The notes under the pieces: generated by a model | Told to the model about the DNA's origin: nothing | What the model saw: only the letters and a program-made list of their open reading frames with translations | The model's database searches: none | Translations under genes and position numbers: made by a program | Assembly: GCA_035621235.1 (NCBI GenBank) | Contig: CP141731.1 | Location: 248,001 to 312,000, forward strand | From: Actinomycetaceae bacterium MB13-C1-2 | GTDB taxonomy: Bacteria; Actinomycetota; Actinomycetes; Actinomycetales; Actinomycetaceae | DNA: 64,000 nt | Direction of reading: 5' to 3' | In this document: piece by piece, positions 8,219-17,500 of the stretch | Layout: each line of letters begins with the position of its first letter | How positions within the stretch are numbered: the stretch's first letter is position 1

Positions 8219-8890
8219 ATGGTCGATGCGGCGAAGAGCGTTAGCCCCCATGGTTGGCTTATGAGAAACGCAAAGAGGGCTAAGGAGACAGGGCGGCGTA
8301 TACGACGCCATCTGATACCTGTCATAACGGCAGTGTTGGTGATGGCCATCGCCACCTTTGCTGTCCTCGCGCTGAGACCAACTCCAAGCGGGGTCCCTGC
8401 GCTAGTTGCTCTGACCGATCTCCGGGCGGGAGAACCCGTAACGAACAAGACAGCTTCTGTCTTCCTTCTTCCGAAAACTGCGGTCCCCGACGAAGCCGTG
8501 AGTAGCTTCGCGCAGACAGATGGGGAGGATATCCGCCGAGACGTGGCGCGAGGGGAAGTTCTGTTGCTTAGGGACTTCACAGACAACACCTCGGGTGTGC
8601 CTCCGGGACGATCGAGAGTCGTGCTCGATCTGCCGGCCGACTCCGATGGATTGAAGACGGGCGAGGTTGTTCAGATTTGGGGTTCTTCGGACGCCTGTCT
8701 TGCTCCTGACTCCCCGATTGAAAAGCTAGCTTCGGACGCAGTAGTCGAACAGGTAAACGAGGTGGCCAGCGCTGCCTTTCAGGGCGACGCAGACGCCAGA
8801 GTCAGTTTCTTGATGGCAAGTTCAGAAGTCGCTCAGGTGCTTTGCGCTAGCACCCAGTCCGGACTGCACATCGTAGTTGCCGGACCCTGA
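8219..8890 (+). CDS. SAF-domain membrane protein (CpaB/FlgA-like)
   Basis: A membrane-anchored protein with one TM (LIPVITAVLVMAIATFAVLAL) after a very basic RRIRRH, then an extracellular SAF domain: VALTDLRAGEPVTNKTASVF and DIRRDVARGEVLLLRDF are typical beta-clip segments. SAF domains occur in pilus-assembly CpaB and flagellar FlgA proteins and bind carbohydrate or protein; actinobacteria have a stand-alone version of unknown role, often close to the 5-formyl-THF cyclo-ligase as here. The start is uncertain: TTG at 8132, ATG at 8219 or ATG at 8261 are in frame, none with a strong ribosome site; 8219 gives a typical positively charged N-terminus. Confidence 0.75.
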   Translation: MVDAAKSVSPHGWLMRNAKRAKETGRRIRRHLIPVITAVLVMAIATFAVLALRPTPSGVPALVALTDLRAGEPVTNKTASVFLLPKTAVPDEAVSSFAQTDGEDIRRDVARGEVLLLRDFTDNTSGVPPGRSRVVLDLPADSDGLKTGEVVQIWGSSDACLAPDSPIEKLASDAVVEQVNEVASAAFQGDADARVSFLMASSEVAQVLCASTQSGLHIVVAGP

Positions 8891-9001
8891 CGGGTACCCA
8901 ACTAAAGTTCGTGTGTGTCAGAACTCGTGGCGCTCGTGAGCGGCAGGCAAGGGTGCCAGGGCGAGCTAGGCACCAAAGTTGTCGGACCCTGACGGGTACC
9001 C
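8876..9001. repeat. 24-bp direct repeat pair, 102-bp period
   Basis: GTTGCCGGACCCTGACGG... at 8876-8899 recurs at 8978-9001 with one mismatch (GTTGt). Each copy ends in the palindrome GGGTACCC. The first copy contains the last codons and the stop of the SAF-domain gene; the second lies just beyond the stop of the converging 119-aa gene. The segment between them has a GGTGCC/GGCACC mini-stem. Confidence 0.8.
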
Positions 9002-9003
9002 GA

Positions 9004-9363
9004 TCACCAGTGCGGCGGAACGTTCTGGCGAAGCCAGGCGTCGCGACCCTTCTCCGTCTTGTCTCGCGGCTGAGAGGCATCACTATCCGTCTGGCTCGAT
9101 GGCTCAGGCTTACCCACCGCCTGATAGGGATCTTCAATTTCGCCTGCCTCAAGCCTCAATCGATCAACCCGGCTCAGCCGTACCACAGCGCGATGCTTAG
9201 TTCGTGGCCTGTCGCTCTTCGGATCGGATGCCCTGTGAGGGTTCGGAGCCAGGTCTGAACCCGAAACACCGCCGGAGTCAGCAACAGAGGCGCCATCCAC
9301 GATCGGATTCCAATCCAAATCTGGCTCGCGACCCAGAACCGAATCGGGATCGTTCTTGCTCAC
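9004..9363 (-). CDS. Small conserved-looking hypothetical protein coupled to helicase-like gene
   Basis: A 119-residue, highly charged and probably disordered protein with no TM or known domain. Its ATG overlaps the stop of the 1414-aa gene by 4 bases (ATGA), so the two are translationally coupled and probably work together. The C-terminus is the most distinctive part: after a KAVVRL-like basic segment (RAVVRLSRVDRLRLEAGEIED) it ends in RDAWLRQNVPPHW, an aromatic and basic tail that looks like a binding motif. Function unknown; the tight coupling argues it is a real gene. Confidence 0.75.
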   Translation of the reverse strand: MSKNDPDSVLGREPDLDWNPIVDGASVADSGGVSGSDLAPNPHRASDPKSDRPRTKHRAVVRLSRVDRLRLEAGEIEDPYQAVGKPEPSSQTDSDASQPRDKTEKGRDAWLRQNVPPHW

Positions 9364-12300
9364 TTCTGGTCCAGAGCACGCCTGGCAACATTGCGTAGCA
9401 CAGCATCCGTTTGGGCTCCGTGGCGGGTTATGTCCAGTTCCTCACGAAGTGCTTCCATCAGTTGCTCGTCTGTACGCAAAGTGCCGTCGTCGATGATCCA
9501 CGCAGCCATCTCATCAAGTTGCTCATCGCTGTATGCCGCAAGGGGTAACCCGCTCGCATAGGGGGGACGAGGACCGCGTAACCGGGTTTCCGCTACAGCA
9601 GAGAAGCTCTGAGCTCCCGGCCCCCGAGAGCCGTGTTTACCAAAGTCCCCACCCAATAGCTCCGGCTGAATTACCTGGAGCGCCCCGGTAACCTCAAGCT
9701 CGCTGACAAGATCGTCAACCGCATCTGCCCCCGAGTTCGCCTCGTCTGTCGTCGCGCCCAAAGTCTCCATGCCGGGCAGTACGACTCCTAACGCCGCCGC
9801 CGCGGCCGGAGTTTGTGGCTCCCCGATTCTGGCGTAATACTCATCGACCGCGTCCAGTGTCAGCTGCACTATTTCATCAGCAATCCGGTTCGGATCAATG
9901 AAAACCGCCATCGAAAGCGCCGTATAGACTTTCCACCCCTGCGCTTCAAGCATTCTGGGCCAGTGCCGACCACGAACCCTGAGGGATGGCTCGCCAATAT
10001 AGGCATCATCATCGGTAAGAACAGCGACCAGTAGCTCATCCGGAACCTCCGGATGACCGATGGCCATAGGAATCCTCATCCCACCATCGGAGCCGTAGTT
10101 CGGAACGACCCGCAGTCCAACCCGGTGAAGCCGTTCAGCCAGATCCGTAAGCAACTCCGGCGGAGACTCTGGTTCATCCCCTTCTACCTCCGGCTGGTCT
10201 GCAGTACCGAACTCCGCGGCGTGCAGCAGGTTGAACAGGATGATCTCGCCGTCCTTCTTAAGCCTGGTCCTATCCAACTCATCGGCTTGGATCGACGACA
10301 CGAGCTTCACGTCACCACGCAGTCCGAGGGATAGATCCTCCATAGTTCGAAGACCGTCGGCGGTCGAGAGAATCCCAAAGTCATGAATAACCCTGCCGTG
10401 CGGGGTCTTGGCGAACCCGACCGAGACGATTGTCCTATCGCTCTCGCGCGAGGCCAGTTCTACAGGGAAGACAATGATGTTCCTGAAGTCTTCATCACCA
10501 CTGCGATATTTGGCCAGGGCCGTGTTCGTCTTACTACGTGACCGAAGTTCGGTGGCGATCCGCGCCGCGTGACGGTCGCTGAAGACGACCACAGTTGGAC
10601 GCTCTTCGGGATGAACTCTCAGCTGTTCTTCTATCAGGTCAGCAACGGCCTCAACCTCGGTCGACGATGTCTCGATTGCGTGAACGCCCGGCGCGGGCAT
10701 TCCTCGCCCGTCAACATAGAGGAAAGTGAATGGTTCCGCGGCGCGCGGAGATGGGACCGCAACCAGCGAATCGCTACCCATGTGGCGACCGATCACCTCG
10801 GAAACCATGTTGCCAACCGGGATCTGCTCTCCGGGGACCTCCAGCGTCGGAAGTGCGCCGCTGATTGTGGTCAGTAGCTGGGAGTTCAGGGCACGCACAG
10901 GATCCTGGATGGCGATGACTTGATCGCCGCGCGCCAGTAGCGGAACTACCTCCCCCTCGGTGAGGCCCTCAAGGTCAAGAAGAATTATCGAGTCAATCCT
11001 CCGTCCGCGCTTTATCAGATTCGGTACCTGCGCGGGTCCGGCAACGACAATCGGCTGAAGGTCCGATGCGAGGTTGACGGTCGCAAACAGAGACTCCACG
11101 TCCGTGTGATTCCACAGACCTGCTCGCAGTCCGCGCTTCTGATCCGGGTACAGTTCCTGCGCCTCGAAGGCGCGGGACAGTGCGTGATCAACCAAAGCTG
11201 GGCCGAGGGAGGCAACCTGGTCCTGATCTAGGTCCCTCGCAGTTCCAAGCAATGCCTCAAGGCCCTCGGGGTCGAACCCACCCAGTCGAGGCTCCTCGGC
11301 CAGCATGAATCCGAGTGCGGAAGCCCACCATGCCAGGTCGAGTTCAAGGCTCAAGGCACTCCCGTCGATGCCCCTTTCACGCAGATCAACGACCAAATCT
11401 CTCAGCCCAAGCGAGTCGAGTTTGTCCAGCACCTGCAGTAACTCCGGGATCTGTGCCGCTCCTTCCGGATCGCGATAGAGCGCTTCGAGAACGCCCGAAA
11501 GCTCGTCGATCGAAAGCGAGTCAAAGGCACCGTATACCGGTTCCAGTACCGGCCTAATCACCGCAAGTTCGTCCTGAACTGCGCGATAGGTGTCCAGGAG
11601 ATCTTGAAGCTGGTTCGGGACTGTGGGAACGGAATCCGGGTCGGAAGAAATCTGCTTCCACTGTTGCCGGACCTCTTGGGCGTCAATGAGGGCTGCGTGT
11701 AGGTCTTCGACATGCACGCCTGTGCGAACCGAGTCTCTTGCCTGGTGCTGAAGGCTGCGTAGTTCAGATCCCTTGAGCCTGATGCTGCGATCCTTGCGCC
11801 ACTGTTTCGGCGCCGTCGCGACCACCATGTTAGCTGGTGACCGTTCCAACACATCGGGGCGGAAGACGTCGAGGCAGTCGCGAACTCGGGCAAGAACATC
11901 TAGTTGTGATTCCCACTGACTGAGCGTTACGGATGGCGCTAGAGAGAACTGTGCAGCAGTGGTGCTCATCTGCATGCGGAGAGCCGGGAGCAAGTCGTCC
12001 ACCAGACGGCCGATTGATCCGATGATCGGACCAACATCCTCAGAGTTCTCAATCGCCACACCCTGCCAAGCTCCGTAGCTGGAGTCCGGGTTGAAGAGAC
12101 CGAGATTTGAGGCACGCTCAAGGAGTTCACCCCCTGATTCACCACCGTCCGAGGCGAGTGAAACCAGAGAGGAAAGAGGCAACCGAACCCTGGTCTTTGG
12201 CGGATCTGCCAAAGAGGTAAGGTCCGTTAGAACCTGGAGTGCGTCGTAGGGGGAGACTCCCCACGGACTTAGCTCTGTGTGCAAAAGCTCCGTGTAGGCA

Positions 12301-13604
12301 CCAAGTGCCTCACGCGCCGCCGTGAGGTTGCGGCGCATACTGGCGATCTGCGCGTTCTCAGGAGGAGGACCGGGCACGGCAAGCAGGTCAATAAGTCGAC
12401 CTTCGACGAGCTTCTGGTCGCCCAGAGGGGTGAGGTCGGCGACGATCGGGCCCACACCGCTCTCTTTCAGCGCCCGGATGAGTTGATCGTGTTCGTCTTC
12501 TCGGTTAAGAACAATAAGGACTTTTCTGCCGACCTCCACCAGGGCGGCAGCGACCGATGCTGTCAGACGCGGAGCTTGGCCAGGGCTACGTGCCGGAAGC
12601 ACAGCTGAGTGTCCCTCTGCAACCGCCTCAATAACGTCCTGTGTTTGCGGGTCCTGATCGCCGACACCCAGCTCTTTCCACGGATCACGGTCAAACGGGT
12701 TGGGTTTCACGGGCGGAATCGAAAAGAGTTCGCGCGCCTGCGGGTCACCAGCATAAGCCCGAACCACTGGTTCCGCGTCCGGCCCGATTGATGGAGCCAG
12801 TTCGCGGTAAAGTTGCCCTGCGGGATGGGTGAAGATACCCAGAACCAGCGAGTCCTTTAGTTCAAATCCGGGAAGCGCCATTCCAGTGTTGCGTACGATT
12901 GTCAGGGCTGAGCGCGGAACGAAGCCGTCAGGACCCCGCATTGCGCGGCCAAGTTCGACCGTATCAACCGGACTCCCCGCGTTTGCGATGGCTCGGAGCA
13001 GGCGGGTACTAACCTCGACACCCGGCTGAAGTTGAATCGTAACCTCGCCGCTAGAGTCGTGAGCGATACGCGCGCGACGCATCAGCACGGGAACGTCTTC
13101 GATTCCTGAGCCTTCCCAAGAGGCGACGCCAATGGCAAGGTGAATTTCGGCCTGACCGTATCGCTGTTCCAAAGTGTCTGCAAGAGCGCAGAGTTCTTGG
13201 ATTTCGCGGGCTGCTTCCTCGTAAGCGGACTCTTCGCGAATCAGGGTGTCAAGACGAGTCGGATGGTCAACGTAAAGCTGCGCTAATCCTCCCGGATGAG
13301 CGTCGTCAAGGTTTACTCGAAGCTCGCGGAAACGCTGTCCGTCCTGCCCCAGTCGTTCGGCGGACATCGAACGCCACTTAGCCGAGGCTCCGTCAAGAAT
13401 TGTCGCCGGGTCTACCTGAGGCGCTTCCTCAGCGCTCTCCGTCGCAGTCCTGTCGTTCGAATCAGGTGCCTCCTCTTGAACCGTATCCCCAGCCTCACTG
13501 TCGGCTTCGGGGGCGGGAGGTCGCGACCCCACCAGGGGGTCGTCTGCTATCTCCGAAGGATGGGACCGCTCGGAGCGCTTACGTGAGAAGAAACCTGACA
13601 CCAC
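9360..13604 (-). CDS. Large SF1-helicase-like protein with degenerate ATPase motifs and nuclease-like C-terminus
   Basis: A 1414-residue protein. Residues 1-75 are acidic and disordered. From about residue 318 (DPQTQDVIEAV) it follows a superfamily 1 helicase core, but where a Walker A GPPGTGKT is expected it reads ARSPGQAPRLTAS with no Lys, and the Walker B position near residue 875 reads IILLDLEGL instead of a DEAS/DEAQ box. A coiled middle region follows. Near residue 1220 RGRHWPRMLEAQGWKVYTA...VFIDP resembles the restriction-endonuclease-like fold found at the end of such helicases. It is probably an ATPase-dead, nucleic-acid-binding scaffold. It lies behind nei in the same direction and overlaps a 119-aa partner. 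The specific family name is not known to me. Confidence 0.75.
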   Translation of the reverse strand: MVSGFFSRKRSERSHPSEIADDPLVGSRPPAPEADSEAGDTVQEEAPDSNDRTATESAEEAPQVDPATILDGASAKWRSMSAERLGQDGQRFRELRVNLDDAHPGGLAQLYVDHPTRLDTLIREESAYEEAAREIQELCALADTLEQRYGQAEIHLAIGVASWEGSGIEDVPVLMRRARIAHDSSGEVTIQLQPGVEVSTRLLRAIANAGSPVDTVELGRAMRGPDGFVPRSALTIVRNTGMALPGFELKDSLVLGIFTHPAGQLYRELAPSIGPDAEPVVRAYAGDPQARELFSIPPVKPNPFDRDPWKELGVGDQDPQTQDVIEAVAEGHSAVLPARSPGQAPRLTASVAAALVEVGRKVLIVLNREDEHDQLIRALKESGVGPIVADLTPLGDQKLVEGRLIDLLAVPGPPPENAQIASMRRNLTAAREALGAYTELLHTELSPWGVSPYDALQVLTDLTSLADPPKTRVRLPLSSLVSLASDGGESGGELLERASNLGLFNPDSSYGAWQGVAIENSEDVGPIIGSIGRLVDDLLPALRMQMSTTAAQFSLAPSVTLSQWESQLDVLARVRDCLDVFRPDVLERSPANMVVATAPKQWRKDRSIRLKGSELRSLQHQARDSVRTGVHVEDLHAALIDAQEVRQQWKQISSDPDSVPTVPNQLQDLLDTYRAVQDELAVIRPVLEPVYGAFDSLSIDELSGVLEALYRDPEGAAQIPELLQVLDKLDSLGLRDLVVDLRERGIDGSALSLELDLAWWASALGFMLAEEPRLGGFDPEGLEALLGTARDLDQDQVASLGPALVDHALSRAFEAQELYPDQKRGLRAGLWNHTDVESLFATVNLASDLQPIVVAGPAQVPNLIKRGRRIDSIILLDLEGLTEGEVVPLLARGDQVIAIQDPVRALNSQLLTTISGALPTLEVPGEQIPVGNMVSEVIGRHMGSDSLVAVPSPRAAEPFTFLYVDGRGMPAPGVHAIETSSTEVEAVADLIEEQLRVHPEERPTVVVFSDRHAARIATELRSRSKTNTALAKYRSGDEDFRNIIVFPVELASRESDRTIVSVGFAKTPHGRVIHDFGILSTADGLRTMEDLSLGLRGDVKLVSSIQADELDRTRLKKDGEIILFNLLHAAEFGTADQPEVEGDEPESPPELLTDLAERLHRVGLRVVPNYGSDGGMRIPMAIGHPEVPDELLVAVLTDDDAYIGEPSLRVRGRHWPRMLEAQGWKVYTALSMAVFIDPNRIADEIVQLTLDAVDEYYARIGEPQTPAAAAALGVVLPGMETLGATTDEANSGADAVDDLVSELEVTGALQVIQPELLGGDFGKHGSRGPGAQSFSAVAETRLRGPRPPYASGLPLAAYSDEQLDEMAAWIIDDGTLRTDEQLMEALREELDITRHGAQTDAVLRNVARRALDQK

Positions 13605-13654
13605 AAGAACAGACTAGCGATAGGGGGAAGCTGTTCTGCCGCGGCGTGCCGTTG

Positions 13655-14461
13655 TTAACGCAGGTCGTGGTTCATCTCCACCGGTTGACAGTTCGGACAC
13701 CAGTACACGTGTCGCATAGAAGAGGGTGTTGCGCCCCGTCTGGTGAACCTGATTGTTTCGGCACAACGACGGCAGGGTTGCCCGGCCCGGCCATAGACGT
13801 ACAGCCGCTTTCCGGGACGGGTATCACCTGTTGTGGTCCTCTCAACTCGTCCCAAATTGGCACGAATCAGACGGGTTCCCATCACTAGACAGCGGTGCAC
13901 GTCCACCTGTACGGCGGGCGCTGCAGGGTTGATTCCCGCCAGGAAGCAAATCTCGTTGGCGTACTCATTCCCAAAGCCGGCCACGTTCGACTGGTCTAGC
14001 AAAGCGACATGAATCGACCGATGATCTGCGGCGAGGTTTAGCGCCGCCGTCTCAAGGCCGCCGTTGTCCCACTCAGGTTTGAGTGGATCGGGACCCAGGT
14101 GGCCTATCAGTTTCGACTCTTGATCGGTTCGAACTAGCCGGATTTTCCCGACCAAGAATCCGACAGCCTGCGCCTGATCATTGCCCAGAACCAGACGAGC
14201 CTGGTGTGCAGGTCTGCGCCATCTGGTGCCGGGAAGGTACAGGTGCCATGTCCCGTCCATGAGCATGTGAGAATGAAGGGAGTACTCACCGATGCGGACA
14301 ATGATGTGTTTCCCGAAAGCCTCCGCATTTTGAACGGTTTCTCCCGAAAGATTTGCCCGAGCCAGTGCTCCCGTACGAATCTGAAATTGTGTAAGGATTC
14401 GTCCCGACAACGCACGATCTAGCTGCGCCGCAACGCGGTAGGCGGAATCTCCCTCTGGCAT
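13655..14461 (-). CDS. nei: Fpg/Nei-family DNA glycosylase (endonuclease VIII-like)
   Basis: A 268-residue bifunctional glycosylase/AP-lyase that removes oxidised bases. It begins MPEGD, where Pro2 is the Schiff-base nucleophile and Glu3 the proton donor. The helix-two-turn-helix DNA-binding segment is SNVAGFGNEYANEICFLAGI, and the C-terminal zinc finger is present with both pairs (CRRC ... CPNC). MPEGD with this zinc finger fits Nei rather than MutM, which has MPELPE. It is divergent from lhr across 128 bases; nei-lhr linkage is common in actinobacteria and suggests a joint DNA-repair role. The helicase-like gene follows 50 bases downstream on the same strand. Confidence 0.9.
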   Translation of the reverse strand: MPEGDSAYRVAAQLDRALSGRILTQFQIRTGALARANLSGETVQNAEAFGKHIIVRIGEYSLHSHMLMDGTWHLYLPGTRWRRPAHQARLVLGNDQAQAVGFLVGKIRLVRTDQESKLIGHLGPDPLKPEWDNGGLETAALNLAADHRSIHVALLDQSNVAGFGNEYANEICFLAGINPAAPAVQVDVHRCLVMGTRLIRANLGRVERTTTGDTRPGKRLYVYGRAGQPCRRCAETIRFTRRGATPSSMRHVYWCPNCQPVEMNHDLR

Positions 14462-14589
14462 GCTTGAACGGTAGTCGGTTCGCGGGCAGAACGCGCAGCG
14501 CCAAGCTATGAGCCGAAGCGAGTGGTTGGTATCAGAAAGTCCGATCTCACACCTCGTATTCTGTCGGGGCGGCCAGCTACAGTGCCGTT

Positions 14590-17500
14590 ATGACTTCTGT
14601 AGTTCACGAAGACCCGCTATCGGGATTCTCGGCTCCGGCACGCGCCTGGTTCCGGGGTGCCTTCGCACAGCCAACAGAGGTCCAGCGTGAGGCGTGGAAA
14701 GCGATCCGTTCCCGATCGAATGCTCTAGTCATCGCCCCCACAGGATCGGGCAAGACACTCGCCGCATTCATGTGGGCAATCGACTCTTTAGCGAAACAGA
14801 GAGCCACCGCGAGCGGGGAGTCCGAGCGCGACGGGGTTCGGATCCTGTATATCTCTCCGCTCAAAGCACTCGGAGTTGATGTTGAGCGCAACCTGCGGGC
14901 GCCCCTCGCCGGGATAAGGGAGGCGAGCGTGGCGGCGGGACTAGAGGCTCCTGATATTTCCGTTGGAGTGCGTTCGGGCGACACCACCGCATCGGAACGC
15001 AGGCGTCTAATCAGCAATCCCCCGGACATCCTGATAACGACACCTGAATCGCTCTATTTGCTACTCACGAGTGCGGGAGCCGAGACTCTCAAGAGTATTG
15101 ACACGGTAATCCTTGATGAAGTCCATGCCCTTGCAGGCAACAAGCGCGGCGCACACCTTGCCCTATCGCTGGAACGGCTCGACATGCTACTTGAGAAGCC
15201 TGCGCAGCGGATTGGGCTGTCTGCAACAGTTGAGCCGGTGCTAGAAGTTGCTCGATTCCTCGGCGGGGCCCAGCCTGTCGAGATCGTCCACCCTCGGGCA
15301 AGTCGAAAGTTCGACATCACGGTTGAGGTCCCGGTCCCGGACATGTCGAATCCGCCCGTGATTGAACCCGAGGTTATCAATGCTGGCGAACCCATAAAGG
15401 AGCACCGGCTCGGGTCGATGTGGCCGTCAATCGAGCAGTCACTTTATGAGCGGATCATGGACTCTCGTTCCACCATCGTCTTTGCTAACTCAAGAAGACT
15501 GGCCGAGAGACTGACAGCCCGACTTAACCAAATCCATGAAGAACGAACGCAAGATGCTGACTCTCCTGTTTTGGCACGAGCTCACCATGGATCGGTGTCA
15601 AAAGAGATCAGGGCCCAGGTTGAGGAGGACCTGAAATCAGGCGTTCTACGCTGCGTTGTCGCCACCGGCTCACTTGAGCTGGGCATCGACATGGGGGAAG
15701 TGGATTTGGTGGTTCAGATCGATCCGCCCCCTTCTGTTTCCTCCGGCCTGCAGCGACTCGGACGGTCCGGCCACCAGGTTGGTGGCACTTCCCGAGCGGT
15801 TTTCTATCCGACGCACAGATCGAAGCTGCTTGAAACCGCCGTGATTTCCAGACGGATGAGCCAAACACAGATAGAGCCACTTAGCGTCTTGTCCAACCCA
15901 CTTGACGTTCTTGCGCAACAGACAATCGCACAGGCAGCCGTGGGCCCCCTTGAGGTCGAGAAGTGGTTCGAGACGGCTCGAAGAGCAGCCCCATTTCGGG
16001 ACCTGCCTAAGTCCGCCTACGGATCGGTGCTGGACCTCATTTCTGGAAAGTTCCCCTCGACCGAGTTCGCTTCGCTCCGCGCACGCGTGGACTGGGATCG
16101 CGCTGTGGGAACCCTGAGCGCGAGACCGGGGGCGAAACGACTCGCGGTGACCGGTGGCGGCACTATTCCGGATCGTGGACTGTACCGGGTGGTGACGGGG
16201 AACGAGGAAGACGGTCACACCCGCGTTGGCGAACTCGACGAGGAAATGGTGCACGAAACCCGGGTGGGTGAAGTCTTTAGTCTGGGCACCACCTCCTGGA
16301 GGGTTCGGAATATCAATAGGGACTCGGTTGAGGTAGAACCTGCATTTGGCACCATTGCAAAGACCCCGTTTTGGCGCGGTGACTCTATGAGCCGCCCAGT
16401 AGATCTAGGCCGCGCTTTGGGAGAGACGGGAAAGCTCCTCACCGAAAGCGAGCGATCCGGGGCCGAGGGGTACCTCGCGGAAGCTGGATTTGACTCGTTC
16501 GCCATTGATAACACTCTCACCTACCTCTCTGAGCAGGTTGCGCAGACGGGACAGGTTCCCACGGCAGACTCCTTAGTCGTTGAGAAAACGCGCGATGAAG
16601 TCGGCGATTGGCTGTACGTGCTCGAGTCCCCGTTGGGTCTCGCGGTTCACTCCCCATGGGCTTTGGCAATCAATGCTCGCCTGCGAGATCGTTGGGGCCT
16701 CGAGACAAAGGCGACGCCCAGCAACGACGGGATAATCGTTCGGGTTCCCGACATGGATCTTGGGTTGTACTCGGAAGATGATCTAGGTCTGGAAAACACC
16801 CCTTCTGATGTCCCTTCGGCAGAAGACATTTTCCTGTTCGAACCAGATGAGATCACGCGGATTGTGCGCGATGAGATTCAGGGCTCGGCCGTGTTCGCTG
16901 CACGGTTTCGTGAAGCATCCTCACGAGCCCTAATTCTCGGAAACTCAAAACCAGGAAAACGCTCGCCGCTGTGGCAACAACGCCTACGCGCTTCCGAGCT
17001 ACTTGAAGTCGCGTCGCGCTACCCCGACTTTCCAATGATTCTTGAGGCCGTACGCGAGGTCCTTCAAGATGTCTACGACACCGGGGCCCTTGGAACCCTG
17101 ATGCACGACCTAACAACGCGGCGGGCTCGGCTGACCGAGGTCGTCACGGAAACCCCCTCCCCCTTCGCACGCTCTCTTTTGTTTGGCTACGTCGGCGAGT
17201 TCCTGTACGAGGGGGATGCCCCGGCCGGGGAACGCCGCATCGCAGCGCTAACAGTGGACCCCGAAGTCCTTCGGGAGCTATTGGGTGAGGTGCCGCTTCG
17301 TGACTTGCTTGAGGCGGACGCGATCACCGAGGTGGAGTCCGAACTACAGCGAACCAGAGATGGCTGGCAGTTCCGCGGAACGGGCGGTCTAGTTGATCTG
17401 GTCCGCATGTTGGGCCCGCTCACCGTGAGTGAAATAGCAAACCGACTGAGTGCCGATAACGCAACTGAACTGGAGGACGAGTCCCAAATTGTCAAACAGA

